Assembly: GCF_029581275.1 (NCBI RefSeq)
Contig: NZ_CP120742.1
Coordinates: 3,642,001-3,706,000, forward strand
Direction of reading: 5' to 3'
DNA from: Micromonospora sp. WMMD1155
GTDB taxonomy: Bacteria > Actinomycetota > Actinomycetes > Mycobacteriales > Micromonosporaceae
Length of the DNA: 64,000 bases
Positions 24,088 through 33,657 of the stretch are shown one piece after another; the first letter of the stretch is position 1, and every line of letters begins with the position of its first letter. The notes beneath the pieces are model-generated. The model saw only the letters and a program-made list of their open reading frames with translations. It was not told where the DNA came from and ran no database searches. The translations under genes were made by a program, and so were the position numbers.

Positions 24088-25512
24088 TCAACGGGGGCGT
24101 CGACGGCGGCGATGCGGCTGGCCGGACCCGGTGGGCTGGGCCGACCGGCCGGACCCGGTCGGCTGGGCGGACCGGGCCGACCGGGTGGCGCGTTGCGGCT
24201 GGCCGGTCAGCAGGGTCGGGCGGAACACGCCGTCCGGGTCGTACCGCTTCCACAGCCGCCGCACCCGGGCCCCGGCCTCGCCCGGGTAGATCCGGGCGAA
24301 CGCGGCCGGGCCGGGTCGGCTCTCGAAGTTGACGTACGCCCCGTCGGCGCGGGCGCCGATCGCCCGCCAGGCGGCGTCCAACGCCCCGGCGCCCTGCGGG
24401 GGGAACACCGAGGCGACCACCATCGTGTCCTGGTGGCGATGGGGGTACGCGGTCGCGTCGGAGGGGACGTCGTTGACCGCCCCGCCCAGCGAGCGGAGTT
24501 GCACCACCGCCCGCCCCGGCCCGGTCACCGCTCGCATCACGGCCCGCGCCCCCGCGTCGTCCAGGTCGCGGAACAGACCGTTGGTCGTCGTGCCGCGCTG
24601 CTGCCCGACGTTCGGGTGCAGGTGTGCCGTCGGCACCAGGGCCGGGTAGGGCAGCAGGTCGGTACGGTGTTCGAGCACCCGGCCGATGGCGAGCAGCGGC
24701 TCCACCGCGGGTCGGGCCCGACGCAGGCTCTCGGCGGCCACCACGGCGGTGATGGACATGAGGGCCGAGCGGCCCTCGGCGTACACCACGGCGGCTGCGG
24801 ACAGCTCCCGTGGAGCCTGCGCGAGGTAGCTCGTCCACTCCCGCACGGTGCCCCCGTCCGGGCGCGCCTCGACGACCAGTTGCGCCACGCCGACACTGCG
24901 CTGCTCGACGGCCTCGATCTCGAAGGCCACCACGATCCCGGCTCCCGCTCCCGCGCCCCGGACCAGCCAGAACAGCTCCGGTTCGTGGTCGGCGTCGGCG
25001 CGTACCAGCGTCCCGTCGGCGAGGACCACCTCGACCGCGCGGACGCGGTCGACGGTGAGGCCGTGGGCGCGGACCAACCAGCCGACACCACCGCCGGTGG
25101 CCAGACCGCCGACACCGACACCGCCGTGGTCGCCCGAGCTGATCACCAGGCCGTACGGGGCCAGCGCCTTCGCCACGTTCGCCCAGCGGGCACCGGCCTC
25201 GACCCGCACCAGTCCGGCCCGCTCGTCCAGCACCCGCACCTGGTTGAGCATGGACAGGTCGATGACCACGCCGCCGTTGTTGGAGGAGGCGCCGGAGAAG
25301 CCGTGCCCGCCGCTGCGTACGGCGATGGGCAGCCGCTGCTCCCGCGCGTAGCGCAGGGCGTCGACCACCTGCGCGGTGGTCTTCGGCAGCAGGACGGCGG
25401 CCGGCGACGCCGAGGTGGTGTACGTCGAGCGCAGCTGCGCGTACCGGCGGTCGCCGGGTGTGACGATCTGCCCCCGCAGCGAGTCGGGCACCCGGGCCAT
25501 GGCGGTGGTCAT
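24088..25512 (-). CDS. FAD-linked oxidase (berberine-bridge-enzyme-like)
   Basis: 474-aa flavoprotein oxidase of the BBE/6-hydroxynicotine oxidase class. The FAD-binding core shows VRSGGHGFSG, where the His is the usual 8-alpha covalent FAD link, then SGDHGGVGVGGLATGGGVGWL. In bicovalent BBE enzymes a Cys stands in that second region; here it is Asp-His, so a single covalent link is expected. I start at ATG 25512 (MTTAMARVP). The C-terminus carries a 27-bp tandem repeat coding (R)SAQPTGSGR twice and a run of arginines. The substrate is unknown; no biosynthetic cluster is around it. Confidence 0.88.
   Translation of the reverse strand: MTTAMARVPDSLRGQIVTPGDRRYAQLRSTYTTSASPAAVLLPKTTAQVVDALRYAREQRLPIAVRSGGHGFSGASSNNGGVVIDLSMLNQVRVLDERAGLVRVEAGARWANVAKALAPYGLVISSGDHGGVGVGGLATGGGVGWLVRAHGLTVDRVRAVEVVLADGTLVRADADHEPELFWLVRGAGAGAGIVVAFEIEAVEQRSVGVAQLVVEARPDGGTVREWTSYLAQAPRELSAAAVVYAEGRSALMSITAVVAAESLRRARPAVEPLLAIGRVLEHRTDLLPYPALVPTAHLHPNVGQQRGTTTNGLFRDLDDAGARAVMRAVTGPGRAVVQLRSLGGAVNDVPSDATAYPHRHQDTMVVASVFPPQGAGALDAAWRAIGARADGAYVNFESRPGPAAFARIYPGEAGARVRRLWKRYDPDGVFRPTLLTGQPQRATRSARSAQPTGSGRSAQPTGSGQPHRRRRRPR
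24122..24171. repeat. 27-bp tandem repeat in the oxidase C-terminus
   Basis: Two 23-base blocks (24122-24144 and 24149-24171), 27 bases apart, differ at two positions and code the repeated SAQPTGSGR of the tail. Confidence 0.6.
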
Positions 25513-25728
25513 CGGTGTCCCCGCCGCTCGGGCCTCGGGTGTCCGGGATCGGTCATGGCCCAAGGATGAGCGGGCACACCGGCCCCGACAAATCCCGTGG
25601 ACCGGTACGTCCTGTTCGTGGCTCCCCGTACGGAAGCGCAGGCGGGAAGGTGACCGGGATCTCCCGACCCGGAACTGTCGGTCGTGGCGGGTACCGTCCG
25701 GCCACCAACTCAAGAAGGGGTGCGGCGG

Positions 25729-26232
25729 ATGGCGAGCGTGGCGGGTTGGGCGGCGGCGTCGACATCGGGTGCGTTCCCGCCGTTGCCCCGCGCTGTGGTG
25801 CAGTCCTTCTACCGACGGATGAGGGCGGTCGCGCCGGCCGCCGTCGGCGCCATCGAACGGGACCGGGCGGGCGACCCCGAGCGGGCCTTCTCCGACACCG
25901 CGTGCGGCCGGTTGGCCGCTTCACTCGACGATGCGGGCCTACGGGCGCTCGGGATGTGGACGCACCACTGGTGCATGCGCTTCTACGACGACGACACCCG
26001 CGTCGGCCGGCGGCTGGTTCGCGAGATCGCCGGCCGACCGGGGTTGGGCTGGACTGCCGACGAGGTGCGGTGGATGCTGCGCGAGTCGGCCTCGGCGGGC
26101 CCGGCCGCCGCCGACCGGTTCACCCTTCCCCACGCCGCCGCCGGCCAACTACCCCCGGCGGACCGACCGGCCCTCACCTGCCGGCCCGAGGTCGAGGTGC
26201 CCCGCCAACGCCGACCGGAGGGGTCCCGGTGA
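25729..26232 (+). CDS. Hypothetical protein
   Basis: 167 aa from the ATG at 25729 (MASVAGWAA), preceded by a good ribosome site AAGAAGGGG. The protein is mostly helical by composition, with WTHHWCMRFYDDDTRVGRRL as its most distinctive part, and ends in a Pro/Arg-rich tail. No signal peptide or membrane helix. I do not recognise a family. It is divergent from the FAD oxidase and 83 bases upstream of the peptidase E-like gene, with which it may be co-transcribed. Confidence 0.6.
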   Translation: MASVAGWAAASTSGAFPPLPRAVVQSFYRRMRAVAPAAVGAIERDRAGDPERAFSDTACGRLAASLDDAGLRALGMWTHHWCMRFYDDDTRVGRRLVREIAGRPGLGWTADEVRWMLRESASAGPAAADRFTLPHAAAGQLPPADRPALTCRPEVEVPRQRRPEGSR

Positions 26233-26315
26233 CCGTCAAGGCGCGGTCGCAGCCTGCGGGGTGTGCCGGCTGAGGCAGGATGGACGCCGCACCGCCCCGA
26301 CGGAAGGACGCCCCG

Positions 26316-27050
26316 ATGCCCGCCAGCGAGCCGACCATCATCGCCACCAGCATGGGCTTCTTCCGGGGTGACCGGGGCCCCTACGACATGCGCCCCGGCC
26401 CGGTCTTCGACCTGGCGGCCGAGCTGGCCCAGGCGGGTCCGCAACCGCGGGTGTGCTACCTCGGGCAGGCCGTCGGCGACCAGCCCACCTCGCTGACCGC
26501 TGTCTACGGCGCGTTCGCCGACACCCGGTTCCGGCTGTCGCACCTCGCCCTGTTCCCCATGCCGAACGTCGAGGACATCCGCGCCCACCTGCTCGCCCAG
26601 GACGTGATCTGGGTCGGCGGCGGCAGCGTGGCGAACCTGGTCGCCGTCTGGCGCGTGCACGGGCTCGACGAGATCCTGCACGAGTGCTGGCAGGCCGGCG
26701 TGGTGCTCGCCGGTGTCTCCGCCGGCTCGATCTGCTGGCACGTCGGCGGTGCCACCGACAGCTTCGGCCCCCGGCTGCGCGGCTTCACCCAGGGCCTGGG
26801 CTGGCTGCCGTACGGCAACGGGGTGCACTACGACAGCGAGGGCCAACGCCGCCCACTCATGCACGAGCTGGTCGGTGACGAGACGCTGCCGACCAGCCAC
26901 TGCACCGACGACGGGGTCGGCCTGGTCTACCGGGGCACCCGCCTGGTCGAGGCGATCGCGGACCGCGAGGGTGTCTCGGCGTACGAGGTCAGCCGCGGTG
27001 CGGACGGCAGCGTCCGGGAGGCGGTCATCGCCCCCCGCCTGCTCGGCTGA
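26316..27050 (+). CDS. Peptidase E-like (S51) family protein
   Basis: 244-aa cytoplasmic protein of the class I glutamine-amidotransferase-like peptidase E family. The nucleophile elbow GVSAGSICW contains the expected Ser, and the strand DVIWVGGGSVANL before it matches the family. Peptidase E cleaves Asp-X dipeptides; cyanophycinases are related. I start at the ATG at 26316 (MPASEPTII), which has GGAAGGA upstream. It is followed by ychF after 70 bases on the same strand. Substrate specificity is not proven by sequence. Confidence 0.87.
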   Translation: MPASEPTIIATSMGFFRGDRGPYDMRPGPVFDLAAELAQAGPQPRVCYLGQAVGDQPTSLTAVYGAFADTRFRLSHLALFPMPNVEDIRAHLLAQDVIWVGGGSVANLVAVWRVHGLDEILHECWQAGVVLAGVSAGSICWHVGGATDSFGPRLRGFTQGLGWLPYGNGVHYDSEGQRRPLMHELVGDETLPTSHCTDDGVGLVYRGTRLVEAIADREGVSAYEVSRGADGSVREAVIAPRLLG

Positions 27051-27120
27051 GCGGCGGCGGTCGGGCGGAGTCGGAGGCGCGTGGGTCGACCCGACCGGCA
27101 CCCGCGTAAGCTGGCTGGTC

Positions 27121-28206
<1,086 letters not shown>

Positions 28207-28305
28207 ACGGTCGGCAAGACGCGGCCCTGGCGTACCGCCAGAAGTGATCTCCATGTTGCCTCCCATGCATGGTCGTGCCACAGGACAGGTGGCAGGATCG
28301 CGTAC

Positions 28306-28539
28306 GTGGGACCGGCCGGTAGCCCGTGGTGGCAGACAGCCAAGACCCCGAAGCAGGGCTTTGTCCTGGGAGGGTTCTGGCTCCTGCTCGCCGTGGCGTA
28401 CGGGGTGTTCGCAGTCGGAGAGCCGATCAATTGGTCCGTGATCGTCGCAGTGTTGGCGGCGCTGCTCGGCGTTGGTTACCTGGTGACAGCCGTGCTGCTG
28501 CGCCGGCGTCAGCGCTCGACTCAGCGCGACCGCCGCTAG
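28306..28539 (+). CDS. Small membrane protein, hypothetical
   Basis: 77 aa from a GTG at 28306. It has two hydrophobic helices (GFVLGGFWLLLAVAYGVFAV and VIVAVLAALLGVGYLVTAVL) and a basic tail RRRQRSTQRDRR that should face the cytoplasm. No family is recognised. It lies 99 bases after ychF and ends 43 bases before a convergent gene. Confidence 0.6.
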   Translation: MGPAGSPWWQTAKTPKQGFVLGGFWLLLAVAYGVFAVGEPINWSVIVAVLAALLGVGYLVTAVLLRRRQRSTQRDRR

Positions 28540-28582
28540 TCGCCGGAGCGCCTTCTGTTGGTTGGCCGTCGCGGCGGTCCGG

Positions 28583-29140
28583 TCAGCGGCGGCTCGGCTT
28601 GCGCTTGGTTCCGCCCGTGGCGTTCAGGAACTGTCGTCGGCGCTGTTCGCGTTGCTGCGACTGCCAGGCGCGTCGTCGGCGGTCCCGTCGTCGTCCGAGG
28701 AAATGGCCGACCACGGCGGCCAGCGTCGTGCCGGCCAGGATCAGACCTGCCGCCCCGATCACGCCTTGCAGTCGGCCGCGATGCCCGCTCAACGTCCCGA
28801 ACTCGGTCACGAAGTCCTCCGGATCATCGGGGTCGACCCAGATCCGCACTGACGTGTCGGCCGGGAGGCAGACCTCCCAGCAGCCGACCTCGGCCCGATG
28901 CGGCACCCCGGCGAACTGGTAGCGCAGATGCATCGTGCGGCTGTTGCGGGCCTTGTACACGGTCTCGTGGATGACCGCCTGGATGGGCACGCCGTCGGCC
29001 CGCAGCCGGGTCTCCCAGGCTTCCTGGTCATCGAAGGTCTTCAGGGGCAGCCACATCATGACCATCCCGGCCACGATGCCGAGCAGGTAGGCGGGGTAGC
29101 GCCATCGCCACCAGATCCGCACGATCTTCACGACGGTCAT
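28583..29140 (-). CDS. DUF3592-like membrane protein
   Basis: 185 aa from ATG 29140 (MTVVKIVRIWWRW). One membrane helix near residues 12-35 and another near 125-150 enclose an outside or periplasmic-side domain with the pattern YKARNSRTMHLRYQF and VWVD-like IWVDPDDPEDF, as in DUF3592 proteins. The C-terminus is strongly basic (GRRRDRRRRAWQSQQREQRR). Function unknown. It is divergent from the methyltransferase at 29182. Confidence 0.65.
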   Translation of the reverse strand: MTVVKIVRIWWRWRYPAYLLGIVAGMVMMWLPLKTFDDQEAWETRLRADGVPIQAVIHETVYKARNSRTMHLRYQFAGVPHRAEVGCWEVCLPADTSVRIWVDPDDPEDFVTEFGTLSGHRGRLQGVIGAAGLILAGTTLAAVVGHFLGRRRDRRRRAWQSQQREQRRRQFLNATGGTKRKPSRR

Positions 29141-29181
29141 GGTCGCAGTCGGCGTCCAGCGACCGGGGGTAGGTTGAGCGC

Positions 29182-29940
29182 ATGACGGGACAGCTGCTGC
29201 GATCGTCGTTCGGCGCGGCGGCTGCCGCGTACGCCGAGCACCGCCCGGACTACACGCAGGCCGCGGTGCGATGGGCGCTCGAGGTCGCGCCCGGCCGGCG
29301 CGTGCTCGACCTAGGAGCCGGTACCGGCAAGCTGTCCGCCACACTGCTCGCGGTGGGCGTGGACGTCGTCGCGGTCGAGCCCGACCCGGCGATGCTCACC
29401 GAGCTGCGCCGCGCGCTGCCGACCGTTCGTGCGCTGCCGGGTAGCGCCGAGGCCATCCCGTTGCCGGATGCGTCAGTCGACGCCGTGTTGGCCGGCAACG
29501 CCCTGCACTGGTTCGACATGGCCGTCGCGGGGCCGGAGATCACCCGGGTCCTCGCACCCGGAGGCGTCCTGGCCGGCCTGTGGAACGTCATGGACGACCG
29601 GGTCGACTGGGTTGCCGACCTCGAACGGGTCAGCGGAAGCGCGGCCATCGGCCCGCGTGACACGTTGAGTGCCTGGCGGACGGCGACAGCGGACCTGCTC
29701 GGTCCGGTCGCCCGGCTGGGGGCGTCGCAGCAGGCCGAGTTTCCGCACGCGCAGCGCCGTACCGCCGATTCCCTCGTCGCCACGCTCGCGACCCGGGCGG
29801 GGATGCTGGTCATGCCGGATCCGGACCGGGAGGCCGTGCTCGGCCGCATTCGCACCTTCCTCGGGAGCCGGCCGGAAACCGCCGAGGGCGAGTTCGCCCT
29901 GCCGATGCTGACCGGTGTGCTGCGCGCTCGGCGGCAGTGA
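29182..29940 (+). CDS. Class I SAM-dependent methyltransferase
   Basis: 252-aa protein of the UbiE/Methyltransf_11 type. The SAM-binding motif I is VLDLGAGTGKLS, followed by the acidic residue in VVAVEPDPAML and motif II-like DAVLAGNALHWFD. The substrate cannot be predicted; no partner biosynthetic genes are adjacent. ATG start at 29182, 41 bases from the divergent DUF3592-like gene. Confidence 0.87.
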   Translation: MTGQLLRSSFGAAAAAYAEHRPDYTQAAVRWALEVAPGRRVLDLGAGTGKLSATLLAVGVDVVAVEPDPAMLTELRRALPTVRALPGSAEAIPLPDASVDAVLAGNALHWFDMAVAGPEITRVLAPGGVLAGLWNVMDDRVDWVADLERVSGSAAIGPRDTLSAWRTATADLLGPVARLGASQQAEFPHAQRRTADSLVATLATRAGMLVMPDPDREAVLGRIRTFLGSRPETAEGEFALPMLTGVLRARRQ

Positions 29941-29966
29941 CGGCCGCTGGGAATCCGCCTGCGGGC

Positions 29967-31439
29967 TCAGGTCACTGCCGCTCTGCGGAACCGTCGTGGC
30001 GGTAGCGCGGACCGGAGCTTGTCGGCTGCGTGGGTGAAGTCCGAGATGGTGGTGACGCAACCGTGGCCGACGTGGGCGAGCCAGAGTGCGTCGTCGCCTT
30101 CGACGACGAGCGCCTGGGCCAGCGGGACGGTGTGCACGTTCCCTTCGCCGTCCACGGTGGATATGGCATCGGTGCCGATCACCATCGAGCCCTTGTTGCC
30201 GAACCGCTTCCGGAGGGCCGGCCGGACCACCTCGCCCGCCGGCACGAAACGGGTGCTGGGGCAGGAGGCGTCGCCGACGCCGGGAAGGTCTGGTCGCGAT
30301 TCGTACGGCACGACGATCATCGCGGAGGAGAGCCAGCCCGACATGATGTCCCGCGTCGCTGCCGGGGAGAGCCCGTCCGGTTCGGTGAGCGGGTCCGTGA
30401 GGTAGTGCTCGGTGGTGCCGAACAACTCCCGGTGGACAGCGGATCCGAGCTTTCCGATCGGCCGCATCCAGGCCAACGCGTCATACAGCGGCACGAGTTC
30501 CGCGGGTGCGGCTGCGGTCCGGGTCGCCTCCAGGTCGGCCATGTCGGCCGGGTCGAGCCCGTCGTGCACCAGTCTCCGTAGCTCGGCCCAGAGCAGTTCC
30601 GCCGCCGCCGCGGCGTCGAACCGCCTGGCTCTCGTCGGGCTGATCCTGATGCCGAGTTCGTGCCGTGTGCCGTCGACGACCTCGGCCATGAGTTCGGCGA
30701 ACGGGGCGATCCCGGCCCGCTGCAGCGCCTGGTCGACGCGCGATCTCAGCGCGGACATCAGCAGGAGGGCTTCCACGCTGGGCGCGGCGCCGACGACCAG
30801 CGCCACACCCCGCACCTCGTCGGCGTACCAGGCCGGGCCCGACTGGTGGTTCACGAGGTGTATGTCGTGGTGTGCGCGGGGTCCGGCGGGCAGTAGCAGT
30901 CGCATCGCCGCAGGTGCTTCGGCGGTCGTGGCGAGGACGGCGTTGCCGCTGGTGAAGAACCTGCCCACATGCTGGCTGACCTCGTCGGCCGTGAAGAGCC
31001 GGTAATCCACCGCGGGCCAGCGCGCCAGGCCGTGCCCGCGCGGCCCGAACCGCCGTGCGAGCAGTGATCCCCACGGGTCGAGCACGCCCTCGTCGATGTC
31101 GGACACGTCCCGGTCGTCCGCGTCGACGTCGGCCACCGCGTCGGACAGGTCCGTCGGCGGAAGATGGCTGATAGCCGAGCAGACAGTGGTGAAGTGCTCC
31201 GCGATCTGCGCGGGTGTGCCGGCGGCGACGAAGGAGGTCTCGTTCACCCAGGTGTCGTTCGCGTACTTCTCCGCGATGTACGGGTCGGCCCGTTCCAACA
31301 GATGATGCACCAGGTGGTTCAGGCCGATGGAGTCCAGCTCCTCGTCGCGGGTGCCACAGCCGAAGGTCAACGATGCGCCCAGCACGCCTGGCAGATCGTG
31401 TTGGAAGACCGTGACTCCGTCCATCTCCGCACGCCGCAT
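29967..31439 (-). CDS. M16 (insulinase)-like protein with a broken zinc motif
   Basis: 490-aa protein from ATG 31439 (MRRAEMDGVTVF). The N-terminal part matches the M16 fold (GASLTFGCGTRDE followed by GLNHLVHHLLER), in which the metal motif H-x-x-E-H should occur. Here it reads H42-L-V-H45-H46, with His in place of the catalytic Glu, so it is probably not a peptidase. The C-terminal 100 residues are not recognised. It may bind peptides or act as a structural partner, as degenerate M16 subunits do. No active M16 partner is adjacent. Longer upstream starts would overlap the glyoxalase gene region. Confidence 0.7.
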   Translation of the reverse strand: MRRAEMDGVTVFQHDLPGVLGASLTFGCGTRDEELDSIGLNHLVHHLLERADPYIAEKYANDTWVNETSFVAAGTPAQIAEHFTTVCSAISHLPPTDLSDAVADVDADDRDVSDIDEGVLDPWGSLLARRFGPRGHGLARWPAVDYRLFTADEVSQHVGRFFTSGNAVLATTAEAPAAMRLLLPAGPRAHHDIHLVNHQSGPAWYADEVRGVALVVGAAPSVEALLLMSALRSRVDQALQRAGIAPFAELMAEVVDGTRHELGIRISPTRARRFDAAAAAELLWAELRRLVHDGLDPADMADLEATRTAAAPAELVPLYDALAWMRPIGKLGSAVHRELFGTTEHYLTDPLTEPDGLSPAATRDIMSGWLSSAMIVVPYESRPDLPGVGDASCPSTRFVPAGEVVRPALRKRFGNKGSMVIGTDAISTVDGEGNVHTVPLAQALVVEGDDALWLAHVGHGCVTTISDFTHAADKLRSALPPRRFRRAAVT

Positions 31440-31491
31440 GCGCGGATCGTATGGTGCCCGGTCAAGCCGGCCGGCCACCATCGACAGGGGT

Positions 31492-31860
31492 CTACTGCTC
31501 GGCCCAGACCCCCAGCTCGTTGCCGCTGGGGTCGGTGAAGTGGAACCGCCGGCCACCGGGGAAGTCGTACGGCCCGTCGACCACCTGGCCACCGGCGTCC
31601 TTGACCGCCTGCACCGACCGGTCGAGGTCGGCCGAGAAGAGCAGCACCAGCGGACCGCCGGCGCGTACGGCGTCGTCCAGGCGTAGACCGCCGACCTCGG
31701 AGTCACCCTGCGGGCTGCGGATGCCCGCGTACCCCGGGCCGTAGTCGTTGAACTGCCAGCCGAACGCCTCGGTGTAGAAGCTCTTGGCCTCGGCGAGGTC
31801 TTTCACCGTGAACTCGACGTAGTCGATGGCGTGGTGCCGGTGCGGAGTCGTCTCAGACAT
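31492..31860 (-). CDS. VOC (glyoxalase/bleomycin-resistance) family protein
   Basis: 122-aa single-module vicinal-oxygen-chelate protein: YVEFTVKDLAEAKSFYTEAF at the start and FHFTDPSGNELGVW at the end are the family's conserved edges. Often metal-binding or ligand-binding; the substrate is unknown. The start is ATG 31860; ATG 31869 is equally possible. It is divergent from the SRPBCC-arsR pair, and both operator dyads lie between them, so it may share that control. Confidence 0.85.
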   Translation of the reverse strand: MSETTPHRHHAIDYVEFTVKDLAEAKSFYTEAFGWQFNDYGPGYAGIRSPQGDSEVGGLRLDDAVRAGGPLVLLFSADLDRSVQAVKDAGGQVVDGPYDFPGGRRFHFTDPSGNELGVWAEQ

Positions 31861-31901
31861 GCTCGGCATTGTCCGACCCGGGTACGACGAATCCACGACA
31901 T

Positions 31902-31916
31902 GCAACAAAAGGTTGC
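31902..31916. promoter_or_regulatory. ArsR-type operator, site 1
   Basis: GCAACA-AAA-GGTTGC, one base short of a perfect dyad. It overlaps the proposed -35 of the SRPBCC-arsR promoter and lies between divergent genes. Confidence 0.7.
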
Positions 31917-31942
31917 GTGATGGGGGTCCGTCGTCGTAGGTT
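31913..31942 (+). promoter_or_regulatory. Promoter of the SRPBCC-arsR operon
   Basis: -35 TTGCGT (31913-31918), 18-base spacer, -10 TAGGTT (31937-31942). Operator site 1 covers the -35 and site 2 begins 5 bases after the -10, a layout suited to repression. Confidence 0.55.
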
Positions 31943-31946
31943 GAGT

Positions 31947-31961
31947 GCAACCAAAGGTTGC
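31947..31961. promoter_or_regulatory. ArsR-type operator, site 2
   Basis: Perfect dyad GCAACC-AAA-GGTTGC. Its centre is 45 bases from that of site 1, and it ends 14 bases before the SRPBCC ATG. The repressor is presumably the ArsR encoded second in the operon. Confidence 0.75.
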
Positions 31962-31975
31962 GAAAGGGTGAGGGT

Positions 31976-32434
31976 ATGGAACAGGGAACGATCGAACGCG
32001 ATATCCACGTCGACGCGTCACCCGAGGTGGTCTTCGAGGTCGTCAGCCGACCGGAGCACATGCGGGAGTGGTGGCCGGACGACGCACGGTTCGAATCGGT
32101 CGCGGGCGCGCCCGGCGAGCTGGTCTGGCGCAACGCTGACACCGGCGAGACGACGACCGTCGCCCTCGCCGTGGTCGAGGTCGACCCGCCGAAACGATTC
32201 TCCTTCCGGTGGTGCTTCACCGACGAGGGCCGGAACGGGCAGGCGTTGCTCGTCACCTTCGACCTGGCGGCCAGCGGTGCGGGCACCCGGGTTCGCATGA
32301 CCGAGACCGGGTTCCGCGAGATGGGCTGGGAGGTCGCCGTCCTGGAGGAGCAGTACCGCGACCACGAGAACGGCTGGGACCACTACCTGCCCAGGCTGGG
32401 CACGTACGTCGCGCGGCTGGTCGCCACCCCGTGA
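31976..32434 (+). CDS. SRPBCC (AHSA1-like) domain protein
   Basis: 152-aa START/Bet v1-fold protein of the AHSA1 branch: IERDIHVDASPEVVFEVVSR at the start and the closing GWDHYLPRLGTYV helix are typical. Such proteins form a ligand-binding cavity; function is unknown. The ATG at 31976 has a good ribosome site (GAAAGGGTGAGGG). It overlaps the arsR gene by 4 bases (GTGA), the usual arrangement for this pair in actinobacteria, suggesting the repressor controls it. Confidence 0.88.
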   Translation: MEQGTIERDIHVDASPEVVFEVVSRPEHMREWWPDDARFESVAGAPGELVWRNADTGETTTVALAVVEVDPPKRFSFRWCFTDEGRNGQALLVTFDLAASGAGTRVRMTETGFREMGWEVAVLEEQYRDHENGWDHYLPRLGTYVARLVATP

Positions 32435-32778
32435 GTACGGCGGTCGACGACGAGCTGTGGTCCGCGATCGGCGACCCCACCCGTCGTACCATGATCGATC
32501 TTCTACTCGCCGACGGGCCGGGCACTGCGACGTCGCTGAGCAGGCGGCTGCCCGTCACCCGTCAGGCCGTCGCGAAACACCTGGCCGTCCTGGATCGGGT
32601 GGGGCTGATCCACGGCGAGCCGGCCGGCCGTGAGCGTCACTACCAGGTCGACGAGGCGCAGCTCGCCCGCGCGGTCGCCCAGCTGTCGGCGGTGGGCGCG
32701 ACCTGGGACGCCCGTCTGCGCCGGATCAAGCGGATCGCCGAGGCGATCGAAAGCGACCGCCACCACGAGGGAGACTGA
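32431..32778 (+). CDS. ArsR-family transcriptional repressor
   Basis: 115-aa winged helix-turn-helix protein: LWSAIGDPTRRTMIDLLLAD, the recognition region LPVTRQAVAKHLAVLDRVGL, and the wing AGRERHYQV. No Cys-rich metal site is present (no CVC motif), so it is not an arsenic sensor; the ligand may be small and organic. GTG start overlapping the SRPBCC stop. Likely binds the two GCAACCAAAGGTTGC dyads and controls its own operon and perhaps the divergent VOC gene. Confidence 0.9.
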   Translation: MSTAVDDELWSAIGDPTRRTMIDLLLADGPGTATSLSRRLPVTRQAVAKHLAVLDRVGLIHGEPAGRERHYQVDEAQLARAVAQLSAVGATWDARLRRIKRIAEAIESDRHHEGD

Positions 32779-32836
32779 CGTCCAGTTCAGCGCCCGGGAC
32801 TGCGTTACGGCACCTCACTCACCGGAGGGTGCGAGG

Positions 32837-32896
32837 TCGACTCGGGTTCCTCGAAGTCGCGGCGACAACACAGCGACTTTCCGGAACCCGAGTCGA
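32837..32896. repeat. Interspersed palindrome, family 2, copy 1 (possible bidirectional terminator)
   Basis: TCGACTCGGGTTCC (32837-32850) pairs perfectly with 32883-32896 (14 bp). After a 3-base mismatch, AAGTCGC (32854-32860) pairs with 32873-32879; the loop is 12 bases. It fills the gap between convergent arsR and a methyltransferase gene. A decayed relative is at 56931. Confidence 0.75.
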
Positions 32897-32904
32897 TCAC
32901 ACCG

Positions 32905-33636
32905 CTACTCCGCCCGGTAGACGGAGATGTGCGACGGGCTGTCGGCCTGGAACGGTCGCCGCTGCCAGTCGGCGTACCGCTCGGTGAGCCGGAGCCCCGC
33001 CCGCTGCGCCATCGCGTCTATCTGGTGCGGCCAGGCGTACCGCATGGCGAACGGCTTCAGGTGCACACCAGCACTGTCGAAGGTGATGGTCTGCCTGATG
33101 AACCGCTGCGCCGGCCGGTCATACCTGTGCAGCCGGATCGTTGCGGAGTCCTCGGCCACGTCCCACACCTGCACCTGCTCGTCGGAGTCGAAGCTGCGCG
33201 GGTCGGGCACGAACGTCTCGATGACGAACGCGCCACCGGGTGACAGGACCCGGGCGACGTTACGGAAGCAGTCCGCCTGTCGCTCGGCGTCGACCAGGTT
33301 GAACAGCGTGTTGAAGACGAGGTACGCCAGCCGGAACTCACCCGGCACCGGTACGTCGGCCATGTCGGCGATGACCACCGGGATCCGGTCGCCGCCGGGC
33401 TTGGCCCGCAACTGGGCCACCATCTCCTCGGACGCCTCCACGCCGTGCACGGTGAGACCACGCTCGGCCAGTGGAAGCGCGACGCGGCCGGTGCCGATCG
33501 CCAGTTCGAGTACCGGACCACCGTCGGCCAGGTCGGCCAGGAAATCCACCGCCGGCATCGCGTCGGGGTTGCCCGGGCCGTCGTAGTCGGCGGCCCACAG
33601 CCGGCCGAAGAGGCCGGGATCGTCGAAGACCGACAT
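32905..33636 (-). CDS. Class I SAM-dependent methyltransferase
   Basis: 243-aa protein. Motif I reads VLELAIGTGRVALPL, with the acidic residue in VHGVEASEEMV, then VIADMADV and a central LAYLVFNTLFNL, as in the Methyltransf_25 group. The C-terminal part (TERYADWQRRPF and SPSHISVYR) is typical of actinobacterial members of unknown substrate. ATG start at 33636. Upstream on the same strand is a possible 35-codon frame, and downstream is palindrome family 2 copy 1. Confidence 0.87.
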   Translation of the reverse strand: MSVFDDPGLFGRLWAADYDGPGNPDAMPAVDFLADLADGGPVLELAIGTGRVALPLAERGLTVHGVEASEEMVAQLRAKPGGDRIPVVIADMADVPVPGEFRLAYLVFNTLFNLVDAERQADCFRNVARVLSPGGAFVIETFVPDPRSFDSDEQVQVWDVAEDSATIRLHRYDRPAQRFIRQTITFDSAGVHLKPFAMRYAWPHQIDAMAQRAGLRLTERYADWQRRPFQADSPSHISVYRAE

Positions 33637-33657
33637 CAGCGGCCTCCGCAGGTGGTG

